A stretch of DNA of 40,668 nt from assembly GCF_000485595.1 (NCBI RefSeq), contig NW_014577306.1:268483-309150 (forward strand), read 5' to 3'. Position numbers and translations under genes: made by a program. This DNA comes from Priapulus caudatus. Lineage: Eukaryota; Priapulida; Priapulimorpha; Priapulimorphida; Priapulidae. Below are positions 10,020 through 20,162 of the stretch, in pieces. The notes under the pieces were generated by a model, which ran no database searches, had not been told where the DNA came from, and saw only the letters and a list, made by a program, of their open reading frames with translations. Each line of letters starts with the position of its first letter. Within the stretch, counting starts at the first letter, position 1.

Positions 10020-11815
10020 AGAAGCTGGTGGAGAAGGAGGAGGGGGAGAAGCTGATGGAGAAGGAGGAGGGGGAGAAGCGGAGAAGCTGGTAGCAGAAGA
10101 TGGGAGGAGGGGGAGAAGCTTGGTGGAAAAGGACGAGAGGGGAGAAGGGAGTTAAGCTGGTGGAGAGGAGAGGGGAGAAGGGAGAAGCTGGTGGAGGAGG
10201 GGGAGGAGGAAGGGAGATAGCTGTGGAGAAGGAGGCGGGGAGAAGTGGTGGAGAAAGGCAGAGGGGGAGAAGCTGGTGGCGAAGGAGGAGGGGAGAAGCT
10301 GGTGGAGAAAGAGGAGGGGGAGAAGGAGAAGCTGGTGGAGAATGAAGGAGGGGGAGAAGGGAGAAGCTGGTTGGGAAGAAGGGAGGAGGGGGAGAAGCTG
10401 ATGGAGAAGGAGGAGGGGGCAGAAGGGAGAAGCTGGTAGAGAAGGAGGAGGGGGAGAAGCTGGTGCGAGAAAGGTCGGAGGGGAAAAAGGGAGAAGCTGG
10501 TGGAGACAGGAGGAGGGGGAGAAGGCTGGTGGCCCAAGGAGGAGGGGGAGAAGGGAGAAGCTGGTGAGAAGAAGGAGGGGGAGAAAAGGGAGCAGGCCTG
10601 GTGGAGAACGAGGAGGGGGAGAAGCGATGGAGTAGGAGGAGGGGGGAGAAGCTGGTGGACGAAGGAGGATGGGAGAAGCTGGTAGAGAAGGAGGAGGGGG
10701 AGAAGGGAGAAGCTGGTGGAGAAGGAGGAGGGGGAGAAAGGAGCAGCTGGTGGAGTAAGAAATAGGAGGGGGCGAAGTGAGAAGCTGGGTGGAGGAGGAG
10801 GAAGGGGGAGATACGGGAGAAGCTGGTGGAGGAAGGAGGAGGGGGGAGAAAGGGAGAAGCTGGTGAGAAGGAGGAGGGGAGAAGGAGAAGCTGGTGGAGG
10901 AGGAGGAGGGGAAGAGGGGGGAGAAGGGAGAAGCTGGTAGAGAAGGAGGTGAGGGGAGAAGGGAGAAGCTGGTGGAGGAGGGAGGAGGGAGAAGGGAAAA
11001 GCGTGGTGGAGGATTGAGGAGGAGGAGGGGGGAGAAGGGAGCAAGCTGGTAGAGAGGAGGAGGGCGGAGAAGCTGGGTGGGCAGGAAGGAGGAGGGAAGA
11101 AGTAGAGGCTTGTAGAGGAGGAGCGGGGACGAGAGTCTGGTGGAGAAGGAAGAGGGAGAGAGAGCTGGTGGAGTAAGGGGCGAGAAACGGGGGAGAAGGA
11201 GAGCTGTAGCGAAGGAAGAGGGAAGAAGGTTAGAGAGCTTGTGGGAGGAGGAAGGAGGGGGAGAAGCTGGTGGAGAACGGAGGAGGGGGGAGCAGCTGGT
11301 GGAGAAGGAGAGGGGGAGAAGGGAGAAGCTGGTAGTAGAAGGAGGAGGGGGAGAAGGCGTGAAGAAGGAGGGAGGGGGAGGAGGAGAAGCCTGGTGGGGA
11401 GGAGGAAGGGGGAGAAGCTGGTGGAGGGAGGAGTGAGGAGGAGGGGAAGACGGGAGAAGGCTGGTTAGCGAAGTGGAGGGGGAGAAGCTGGTGAGAAGGA
11501 GAGAGGGGAGACGGGAGAAGCTGGTGAGAAGGAGGGGGGGAAGGAAGGGAGAAGCTGGTGGAAGGAGGAGGAGGGGAGGGGAGACGCTGGTGGAGAGGAG
11601 GAGGAGGAGGAGGAGGGGAGAAGGGAGAAGCTGGTAGAGAAGAGAGGTAGGGGGAAAGCTGGTGGAGAAGAAGGAGGAAGGGGGAGAAGCTGGGTGGAGA
11701 AGGAGGGAGGGGGAGAAGCTGGTGGAGAAGGGAAGAGGGGGGAGAAGGGAGAAGCTGGTGGAGAAGGAGTCAGGGGAGAAGCTGGTGGAGAAGGCGGAGG
11801 GGAGAAGGCTTGGTG
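10020..11815 (+). repeat. 27-bp purine-rich minisatellite, plus orientation
   Basis: The unit is close to GCTGGTGGAGAAGGAGGAGG followed by GGGAGAA, sometimes with an extra GGGAGAA that makes 36 bp. It runs for about 1.8 kb with many single-base differences. One strand is almost entirely purine apart from the GCTGGT box. Because 27 is a multiple of 3, frames stay open on both strands over long distances. A 362-codon minus-strand frame (11044-9956) and many shorter plus-strand ones result from this and should not be read as genes. Confidence 0.92.
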
Positions 11816-11829
11816 AAGAGGGAGAAGGT

Positions 11830-13700
11830 TGGCTTCTCCGCTCCTCCTTCTTGCCACGGCACCTCTCCCAACATCCTTCTCAACCAGCTTCTGCTTCTCC
11901 CCTCACCTCTTCTTCCACCAGCTTCTCCCCCTCCTCCTTCTCCACCAGCTTCTCCCCTCCTCCTTCTCACGCAGCTTGCTCCCCTCCTCGCTTCTTCCAC
12001 GGCAGCTTCTCCCCGCTCCACTACCTTCTCCACCAGCTTCTTTCTCCGGCTTCTCGCCGCCTCGCTTCCTTCTCCACCAGCTTCTCCCCCTCCTCCTTCT
12101 GCACCAGCTTCTCCTTCTCCCCGCCTCACTCTTCCACGAGAGCTTCGTTCCCCTCCTCCTCCACGCCAGCTTCTCGCTTCTCCCCTCTTCCTTCTCAAAC
12201 GCAGCTTCTTTCCCCTCCTGCTTCCTCGCTTCCACCAGCGTCTGCCCTTCTCCCCTCCTCCTTCTCCACCAGCTTCTCCGCCCTCCTCCTTCTCCACCAG
12301 CTTCTGCCCTTCTCCCCCTCCTCTTCCACCAGCTTCTCCTTTCCCTTCCTCCTCTCACAAGCTCCTTCTCGCCTCCTTCTGCCCCTGTCCTCCTTCTCCA
12401 CCAGCTCTCTTCCCTCCTCCTTGCTCCACCGCTTCTCCCCTCTCCTTCTCCCACTCCAGCTTCTCGCCTCTGCCTTGCTTCTCCACCTAGCTTCTCTCCT
12501 TTCTCCCCTTCCCTCCTTCTCCGCCAGCATTCTTCGCCCCTCTCCCTTTCATCCAGCGCAGCTTCTCCGCTCCTCCTTCTCCACCAGCTTCATCCGCCCT
12601 GCGTCGCTTCTGCCATCAGACTTCTCCTTCGTGTCGCCCTCTTCCCTTTCTCCGACCAGCTTCTCGCGCTCCTCGCTTCTCCAGCCAGCTTCTCCGCTTC
12701 TGGCCCCTCCTCCTCACCAGCTTCCTTCTCCCGCCCTCCTTGCTCTCCTTCCTCCTTGCTCCCACCAGCTTCTTCCCTCTCCTCGCTTCCTTCACCACGT
12801 TTCTCCCTTCTCGCCGCTTCTCCTCCACGCAGCTCCCTTCTTGCCCCTTCTCTCTCCTTCCTGCTTCTCCCGCCTCCTCCTTCTCCACCAGACTTCTCCC
12901 CTCTCCTTCCTTCATCAGCTTCTTCAGCCCTCCTCCTCCACACCTTTCTCCTATCTCCCCTCCTCTTCTTCTCGGCACTCCGTTGCTGTTTCTCCCCTGC
13001 CTCCTTCTCGCCCTTCCTCCTTTTTCCAGCGCAGTCTTCTCCGCCATTTTCCCCTTCCTCATTCTCCACCGCTTCTCCCCATCTCCTTTCTCCAGCCCAG
13101 CTTTCTCCCCGCCTACTTCTCCACGCAGCTTCTCGCTTCTCCCCTTCCTTATTCTCAGCGAGCTATCTTCTCGCCTCCTCCTACTCCACCAGTTCTCCCC
13201 CTCCTCCTTCTCGCATCAGCTATCTACCCTCTTCGCTCTCTTCCCCTTCTCCACCCTCCTCCCTCTCCTCTCACCAGCTTCTCCCTCTCCCCCTCCTGCC
13301 TCGCACAGCTCCCTTCTCCCCTTCTTCTCCCCTTCTCCTTCTCCCCTCCTCCTTTCTCCACCCGCTTCTCCCCTCCTCCTTCTTCATGCAGCTTCTTCCC
13401 CTTTCGCTCCACCACCTTCTTCCTTATCCCCCTCCCTCGCTTCTCCACCAGCCTTCTCCCTCCTCCTTCTCCCCTTCCTCGCTTTTCCACCACCTCCCTT
13501 TTCCCTTTCTCATTCTCACCCCGCTCTCCCCTTCCTCCTTCGCTCACAGCTCTCCCTCTCCCCTCCTCCTCCACCAGCTCCCTTCTCCCCCTTCTTCTCG
13601 CCCTTCGCTCTTCTCACCACTTTTCCCCCCTCCTCCTTCTCGGCACCAGCTTCTCCCCCCTCCTTCTCCACCAGCTTCTCCCCTTCCTCATTCTTTACTA
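11830..13700 (-). repeat. Same 27-bp minisatellite, inverted orientation
   Basis: From about 11,830 the sequence becomes the reverse complement of the preceding array (CCACCAGCTTCTCC, CTCCTCCTTCT and so on). Units carry many isolated extra G bases, as in CTCGCTTC or CACGCAGC, more than in the plus-oriented half. This is the pattern expected from uncorrected read errors. Long open frames (679 and 730 codons on the plus strand) cross this array and even the turn point, and are spurious. Confidence 0.9.
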
Positions 13701-14215
13701 GCTTCTCCCTACTCCACCTACCTAGTAGCTACTCTATACTTCGCTCCTCCTCACCCACACACCACTCCGCTACACTTGCTCCTTCGCTACCTCATTTATC
13801 CAGAACTTGGTATTTTACTCAAAACCTTTCAAGTGCTAACAGAACCTATCGTACACACAAAGACATGCTGTCATTGGTCGAGCTCGCGGACGCGGCGGGG
13901 CTATCTCACGATACTTTCGCACTCGTCAGATATTTCCCGGCGACACATGGCGATAGCTTTTCGCCGTAATTTATACGCGGGATTAGTATGCCAGTTTGGC
14001 ATTGTGGCTATGCGCCACTAGCACCGATCTCTACTATACTACTATTAGCAGGAAGCTAGATAATATAGAATATTATATATAATATATATATAATATATCA
14101 TATATATACTATATTATCTCACTGCCTGCTATTAGTTAGTGGAGATCACGTGCCACTATGTGTTGGCTGGGCCACCATAGTATCACATAGCACGTAGATA
14201 GAAGAGTAGTAGTTG
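13150..14215 (+). repeat. Left copy of a 1.06-kb duplication flanking a gap
   Basis: This segment includes the last part of the pyrimidine-rich array, then unique sequence with CTTGGTATTTTACTCAAAAC and TGCTGTCATTGGTCG, and an AT-rich palindrome. It matches 14241-15301 in order and orientation, with scattered one-base insertions such as GCTCGCGG versus GCTCGCGGACGC contexts. It ends directly at the N run. The most economical reading is two unmerged contig ends or haplotypes. Confidence 0.85.
14045..14135. mobile_element. AT-rich fold-back palindrome (copy A)
   Basis: ATTAGCAGGAAGCTAGATAA on the left is mirrored by TTATCTCACTGCCTGCTAAT-like sequence on the right, enclosing a stretch of TATATA. 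Weaker symmetry extends outwards: GCACCGATCTCTACTA before it pairs loosely with TAGTGGAGATCACGTGC after it. The second version of the same locus is at about 15130-15212. It shares its arm theme with the palindromes at 5693-5763 and 22361-22472. Confidence 0.55.
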
Positions 14216-14240
14216 NNNNNNNNNNNNNNNNNNNNNNNNN
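14216..14240. other. Assembly gap of 25 N
   Basis: A run of 25 ambiguous bases. The fixed round length suggests a placeholder gap of unknown true size. The flanking sequences are copies of one another (13150-14215 and 14241-15301). Confidence 0.98.
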
Positions 14241-15301
14241 CACCAAGCTTTCTCCCTCCTCCTACGTCCACCAGCTTCTCCCCCTCCTCCTTCTCCAATC
14301 AGCTTCTACCCTCTTCCCTCTCTTCCTTCTCCACCACTTCCTCCCCTCCTCCTTCTCACCAGCTCTCCCTTCTCCCCCCTCCTCCTCCACCAGCTCCCTT
14401 CTCCCCTTCTTCTCCCCTTCTCCTTCTCCCCCTCCTCCTTTCTCCACCAGCTTCTCTCCCCCTCCTCCTCTCTTCATGCAGCTTCTCCCCTTCTCCTCCA
14501 CCACCTTCTTCCTTATCCCCCTCCCTCCTTCTCCACCAGCTTCTCCCTCCTCCTTCTCCCCTTCCTCCTTTATCACCACTCTCCCTTTTCCCTTTCTCAT
14601 TCTCACCAGCTCTCCCCTTCCTCCTTCGCCACCAGCGTCTCCCTCCTCCCCTCCTCCTCCACCAGCTCCCTTCTCCCCCTCTTCTCCCCTTCCTCCTTCT
14701 CACCAGCTTTTCCCCCCTCCGTCCTTCTCCACCAGCTTCTCCCCCCTCCTTCTCCACCGAGCTTCTCCCCTTCCCTCATTTCTTTACTAGCTTCTCCCTA
14801 CTCCACCTACTACGTACTACTCTAAACTTCCTCCTCCCCCCACACACACACACTTCCCTACGACTTGCTCCTTCGCTTACCCTGCTATCTTTCCCAAGAA
14901 CTTGGTATTTTACTCAAAACCTTCAAGTGCTAACAGAACCTATCGTAACACAAAACTATGCTGTCATTGGTCGGCTCGCGGACGGCGGCGGGGCTATCTC
15001 AGATACTTTCGCACTCGTCAGATATTTCGCGCGACACATGGGGATAGCATTTCCCGTAATTTATACGGGGATTATATCCAAGTTGCATTGTGGCTATGCG
15101 CCACTAGCACTCATCTCTACTATACTACTATTAGCAGCGAAGCTAATAATTAGAATATATATAATATAATATAATATATATATCATATATATACTATATC
15201 TATCTACTCCTGCTATTAGTTAGTGGAGATCAGTGCCACTATGTGTTGCTGGCGCCACCATTAGTATCACAAGCACGTACGATAGAGCAGAGCTAGTAGT
15301 T
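14241..15301 (+). repeat. Right copy of the 1.06-kb duplication flanking a gap
   Basis: This copy starts inside the C-rich minisatellite (14241-14790), passes through the same unique stretch (AACTTGGTATTTTACTC near 14899) and ends after the second version of the AT-rich palindrome. It repeats 13150-14215 at nearly equal length. Only this copy continues into the following unique sequence, as expected if the left copy is the end of a separate contig. Confidence 0.85.
15130..15212. mobile_element. AT-rich fold-back palindrome (copy B)
   Basis: This is the duplicate of 14045-14135 on the other side of the gap, with a slightly different TATA core. It is probably the same locus from the other haplotype or contig and not a second insertion. 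Confidence 0.55.
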
Positions 15302-15313
15302 AGTCTGTGATAG

Positions 15314-16012
15314 TATGGCTCAAACTGCATGCAGCGCCCCCTTCCCACACTCAGGATATAAGGTCGCGTTCACGACGGTCAGATTTGGCTCGAGCCAAAT
15401 GGGCTAGATTTGTGGCTCGGGCCAAATTGGCTCGCGGTTTGATCGTCGGCGCCAGTTCACACGGTACGCAAGTGAAATCTGTCTGTCAAATTCAAATTAA
15501 ATTAAAATAAATTTTAATTGCACAAATATGCTCACAGATAATATTGCAGCTATGCTCGCCGAATGGCCGCCTGCGTTTTTACTATTTAGCAGTTTTACTA
15601 CGTCCGAGTTTAACTTATCCAATCTCAAAATGTGCGGCATCCTGATCCAAATTTTCAATTTTGTATACTGTTTTGGAACTTTATACTGCTTTTGAATTTT
15701 TATACTGTTATAAAGTTAATACTTTTTATACTGTTTTCAACCGATTTTAGTAATTTCTACCTCTCTACCGCTCGCCGAAAGCTGGTGCTAAAATTTGGCT
15801 CGGGCCTGGTCCGACGTTTTCGATGGGGCCAAATCTGGCTCGGGCCTAATTAGGCTCGGGCCAAAAACGTCCGTGTGAACGCTCGGCTCGAGCCAAATCT
15901 GGCACGGGCCTAATTAGGCTCGGGCCAAAAACGTCCGTGTGAACGCGCCTTATATACACTCAGTAGAATTGAGCCAGAGCGAGAGCGCCATCTGTCGTGG
16001 AGTTTGAGTATG
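15314..16012 (+). repeat. Small dispersed repeat interrupted by a TIR element
   Basis: The outer parts, CTCAAACTGCATGCAGCGCC..CACTCAGGATATA (15319-15360) and TAGAATTGAGCCAGAGCGAG..GGAGTTTG (about 15964-16010), are contiguous in inverted orientation at 22571-22665. The two locations are therefore members of one dispersed sequence. The copy here is split by the 590-bp insertion at 15361-15950. Confidence 0.75.
15361..15950. mobile_element. 590-bp TIR element with TA target duplication
   Basis: The ends AGGTCGCGTTCAC and, on the opposite strand, AGGCGCGTTCACACGG form terminal inverted repeats. TA flanks both sides (15359-15360 and 15951-15952). The interior is full of GGCTCGGGCC and GGCTCGAGCC motifs, with an approximately 60-bp subterminal block repeated twice at the right end (AAAACGTCCGTGTGAACGC at about 15867 and 15927). 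No transposase is present, so it depends on one elsewhere. The related locus at 22571-22665 lacks it, which independently supports the boundaries. The superfamily is uncertain. Confidence 0.82.
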
Positions 16013-16075
16013 GCTATGGCGCTCTGGCGTTAAACACCGGAAAATCGCTATGGCGTCACCGGGCCACCATAGTGC

Positions 16076-17162
16076 TGTAAACGTACTCGACAGCTTGAAC
16101 GACTTACTCGATAAAAAGACGTGTTCATGCAGTGTGCAGAAAGGACGGCACGCCTATCAACAACATGACATCATGCAGTTATGAATCAAAATCAATATTG
16201 CGCACCATGGATTTTGTTGCCGTAATTTATCATTTCTTTGTTTATTATCAGTGTTTATTAATGTGCCTACGTAACCAGGTAGGCCTACTCTCATTGAGCT
16301 ATACATACATCACATACAGAAACCCCAGAAGATTGATATCGTTTATTCAATGCGAACTCGCCGTGATTTACATCGAAATGACATACCCGTCGAGCCTAAG
16401 TGCTTTGACTTTTGTAAAGACAATACAATGCGACACCAGCTTAAATATATATTTTAAATGGTCGCTCGATGGTCTAGCGACACCTATCTGTAAGAACTTT
16501 CAGGGAACGACTGCAAGTTGGTTCGTGAGTCATCCTTTTACGAAAGATGCTCCCCAGCCTTCCACGTGGGCAATGTGCACTCGTGCATTATTCCATTAAC
16601 GGCTTCGTTGCGTTCACTCGCGGAAGACAAACGTTCTGAATATTCACGCGGGAGTCTGCTCTCAAGAAACGATTGCTACAGCATCCGAGAAAAAAACGAT
16701 GGGCGATGTAAATAAATGATAAAGCATTCGCGAGGTGAGCAGTAGACTTGAGAGATCGCATGTCATGAGGCAGAAATGCGAGCTAGATCGAAGCACTAGT
16801 TGGTCGCCTGATTACTTAATGTTAACGCTCGTTATAGTAATTAGATAGAAAAAAGATAATGATTCTCGCAACTACAATTCTGCACGTGCGCAGAAACGAA
16901 CTTTTCGATGATTGCATTTTGTGTAAATGCATGCCGTTTCATAATTAAAAAGTTATATTACATAATTTCATAATTCAGAATCGTGTGTGCTTATGTGAAC
17001 ACAATATAGCCACTTATATTAATCGTCCCCCTATCTCATCACCTGCTGTTTAAATCCTTCTCTACAGTACACACTGTCCTCATCGTACACGCGCTACAGT
17101 GTACGGTTACACAAGAGATATGAATCCTCATTTTTTATTATTGAAACGACCGGAACAGCCCA
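16076..17162. other. Unassigned sequence, no convincing gene
   Basis: A 155-codon plus-strand open frame at 16132-16599 is the longest non-repeat one nearby. Its composition is irregular, it has no domain I recognise, and no codon or splice evidence supports it. The rest is AT-rich intergenic sequence. Confidence 0.3.
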
Positions 17163-17169
17163 AATGTCT

Positions 17170-17203
17170 GTGCACGCACGCACACACGCACGCACTCGCA
17201 CGC
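17170..17203 (+). repeat. Short CACG/CACA simple repeat
   Basis: About 34 bp of ACGCACGCACACACGCACGC-type sequence. It is a minor relative of the longer AC/CG arrays further right. Confidence 0.7.
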
Positions 17204-18254
17204 GGCCGAAACACTGTCGGATGATCTCTCACTGCATGACATACACTTCCTTCTATTGTACTGAGAAAGCGTGTTAACGATAATGACCTAAATGAATATA
17301 CACAATGCACCCGCAATCAAATATAATTTTAAACACTGGCACCGTCGCTAAACAATTTGATCAATGGCGTTTACTTAACAAAGTCTGTGAAATCACTGAT
17401 ATTGTTGCAATGATTAGGAGCACGCAGTAAATGGAATATGTTTGTCCGGCAACCCCCAGCTAAGCCTCGAACGAAATGAACGTTTACCTATAGCATGATG
17501 ATCTCAGCTTACAACCCGATTACAATATATACGCTTATATGAGCTAGTAGTATACATCTGACCGCCCGAAACCCCGTATATTGCGGAGGGCGGGAGATTG
17601 CCCGTTAAAAGAATGATAACATGCATTACCGGTTACCAATTTATCCCGTCTCATATTCGTTGCAACATGTACGCCTACATGGACAACTAATAGGCTAAGC
17701 ATCGCTTACAGTCACGCATTATCCCGTATGCGAACCGAACTCTTGTGCGAGCATAGGCATTCTGTAGGCTTCGTGTTCTCCTTCCGTGTTCGCTCGAACT
17801 CTGTCGGCAGCCGAGAATTTCGCGCGGCGTCGTGATGACGTTACTCTCGACGTGATGGGTACATAATCCACCCGCCAACACGCTATCTCTGCATGCATCA
17901 TCGCCGTATTTACGAGAAAGCAAAGGCTATAAAGTGCCGAAACGTCTGAACGGCACTTTTTCTGCGAAAGATTTCATTTCAAGCCGAGCGTCCTAGACGT
18001 GCAAGACGAGCATTTTGCAAGCGTGTTCCGGCTGTTAATGCGCGCTGCTTTAACGTTATGAGGTACGGTAAGTAGCTTGCTCTTGAGATTACATCCGCGC
18101 GTAAGTATGAGCTTGAAGGCAATTAAATTTAATGTGAGTAGTGAAAGCATTCATGCGCAGACACGTAATTATACGACAGGTACATTGATAAAACGCGCGC
18201 AAATACAAAAACAAAAAGACATGTGGTAAAATCAACAACTAAGGGCACGTATCA
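17204..18254. other. Unassigned intergenic sequence
   Basis: Nothing is recognised. GTAAGTAG at 18068-18075 resembles a splice donor, but no coding exon precedes it. Open frames at 17687-17923 on the minus strand are short and featureless. Confidence 0.3.
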
Positions 18255-18360
18255 AAACAACACTAATAACACCAAGAGCAGTAACACCAACAGCAACAAC
18301 AGCCAGGTCAACGTCGACAGTAAACTATAAACAACAATAGCAACAGCAACAAGAACTAAT
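18255..18360 (+). repeat. CAA/CAG-rich degenerate triplet tract
   Basis: Imperfect AACAAC, AGCAAC and AACACC triplets run for about 100 bp. The minus strand gives a leucine- and valine-rich run of chance residues. It is low-complexity sequence. Confidence 0.6.
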
Positions 18361-18479
18361 ACGAAGGACACCATTAGTGATGATAATAGAAATGATGGTT
18401 CACGTGATGAAAACATAAAAATCCGATTGAAAAAACAGTAACGAGATTTTGCCAAATCAATCCCCGATGACAAAACGAA

Positions 18480-19028
18480 ACAAAATATTGCAAAACAGGA
18501 GCGAATGAACGATTATGCCATCCATATGCTACATAAATCTATGAACAAGTGGCATAATTTTACGATATAAACATCATTCTCACCAGTGATCTGATCCCTT
18601 TATATATAATCAACCAACGAGATTGTCATAATAAGTTTAAATTTGCCTTTTAAATGGGCGCTTTTATATATTGTAACATATTGTTAGCTAAATGTTGCTA
18701 GAAGTTGTGCTAATATAATACGCTTAAATTTCGAAAGAATCCTTTGAATTATCTTAAAAGTCTATTTAAATGTACGCTTTGAATATTACGTGAGTTGGCA
18801 GCTCATGCATGTATTACAACGTTGACGTCATATACGCTCTGAGCATTCATGACAACTCTTTCGCGGTTCGTCCGTCGTCCTAATCAAGCAATAAAATCAG
18901 AACTTTATTGCCCCCCAAATCAGAATTTTATTACTGTAAATATTCATGGAGCATGAACGTTTGTTTCATTTCCTCATCAACGCCTCGCGTTTAATGAAGA
19001 CACATGGACTATAATTGAAATAGGAATA
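18480..19028. other. Unassigned AT-rich sequence
   Basis: No gene is seen. A TGACGTCA site (CRE-type) occurs at about 18823-18830, isolated from any recognisable transcription unit. Confidence 0.3.
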
Positions 19029-19255
19029 GGATGAAGAAGAAAAATGCAACAACTTGCCAAGATGATTGAGGTGAAGAAAGAAAAATAAGAAGAAGTGAGG
19101 AAAATGAGAAAACGGAATAAAATAACACAAGAGATAGAAAAGAGGAGGAAGGTGAACAAGAAGAAAAAGAAAAGAAAACGAAAACGAAATGAAGAAGCGG
19201 GCGGAGAAGAAGAGAAGGCGGACAAACAAAGAAGGCAGCAGCGAAAGGTAGAAGA
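19029..19255 (+). repeat. GAA/AAG purine-rich low-complexity tract
   Basis: About 225 bp consist almost only of A and G in irregular GAAGAA, AAGAAAAAG and GAGGAGG runs. On the minus strand it translates as phenylalanine-, serine- and leucine-rich nonsense. It is not a gene. Confidence 0.75.
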
Positions 19256-19969
19256 AAAATTAAGGGAGTAGTATGGCCAGTAGTGAATATATAATATACT
19301 ATCCTGTTTGAAACGCAGAATTTAAGAAACTAGTACAAGCCTATCTCTTTACTTCACGTCCTTATAACAATGTGGACAATTTTGATAAATGTAACATAAT
19401 ACAGCGGCATGATTGCGCTATCGCATAAATACCGACGCGTAGAAATCACTAGTAAAATATGATTTAATGATTAAAAATCTTAAAGGGCGATCTCGGATGT
19501 CGGCAACTAGTCTTAAAATATAGTTTCGCTAACAAACGAGGTATAGAATGCTGCCATTTATAATTTAGGATCTTGTCGGCGAACCTTATATTCTGGCTTT
19601 CATAGTTATATCGATCGTGCTGCCGTCCACTGAATGGCATCTCTCGACATGCTTTGATAATAATAAGCTAGTTAGGTGCTCGTTTGGTGTCACGAGCCGG
19701 ACTATTGCTACTCAAGCGGGCGATACTAATTCCGTGAGTTGACAATTATACTGCCTGCGAGCGTAGAGAGAATGGGAGCTGGATTGACAGGCTGTATAAG
19801 ACGAGGCTGCAAGTTGAGTCACGTGGATTGTAGAGCATGGATTAGAGTGATGCGACACGTGTACGGGTACTCCTGACCCGAATCAACGCCGCAGAACTAC
19901 AGGACATGACCGCGATACGGCACTCTGATGACAGGCGACATTTTCGTTGATGTCACTGGCGCTTGACAA
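19256..19969. other. Unassigned intergenic sequence
   Basis: No array, inverted repeat or coding signal that I can support. Confidence 0.3.
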
Positions 19970-20162
19970 CATACACGCAGACACGCAGACACGCGCGCAC
20001 GCACGCATGCACACAGACAAGCGCGCATGCACGCACACACAGAGACACGCGCGCATGCACGCACGCACAGAAACACGCGCGCATGCACGCACGCACAGAG
20101 ACACGCGCGCATGCACGCACGCGCACACACGCGCACACGCACGCGCACGTGCGCTCGCACAA
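19970..20162 (+). repeat. AC/CG minisatellite with a 28-bp core unit
   Basis: The unit AGAGACACGCGCGCATGCAC plus GCACGCAC is seen cleanly at 20041-20068, 20069-20096 and 20097-20123. It is surrounded by degenerate CACGCA/GACACGC runs. Alternating purine-pyrimidine tracts such as CGCGCGCATGCACGCACG can adopt Z-form DNA in vitro. All long open frames here are repeat artefacts. Confidence 0.85.

Noticed and set aside
9956-11044. A 362-codon minus-strand open frame rich in P, S and L
   Set aside because: It lies wholly in the 27-bp minisatellite. The unit is a multiple of three and lacks stops in several frames on both strands, so length is no evidence of coding.
11662-14021. Plus-strand open frames of 679 and 730 codons
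   Set aside because: They cross the point where the minisatellite changes strand and consist of repeat-encoded P, S, L, F residues. Frameshifting indels are frequent and no domain is present.
16132-16599. 155-codon plus-strand open frame outside the arrays
   Set aside because: No domain, no plausible splice or start context and unremarkable composition. A frame of this length is expected by chance in 40 kb read in six frames. A translated search with hits in other animals would reverse this.
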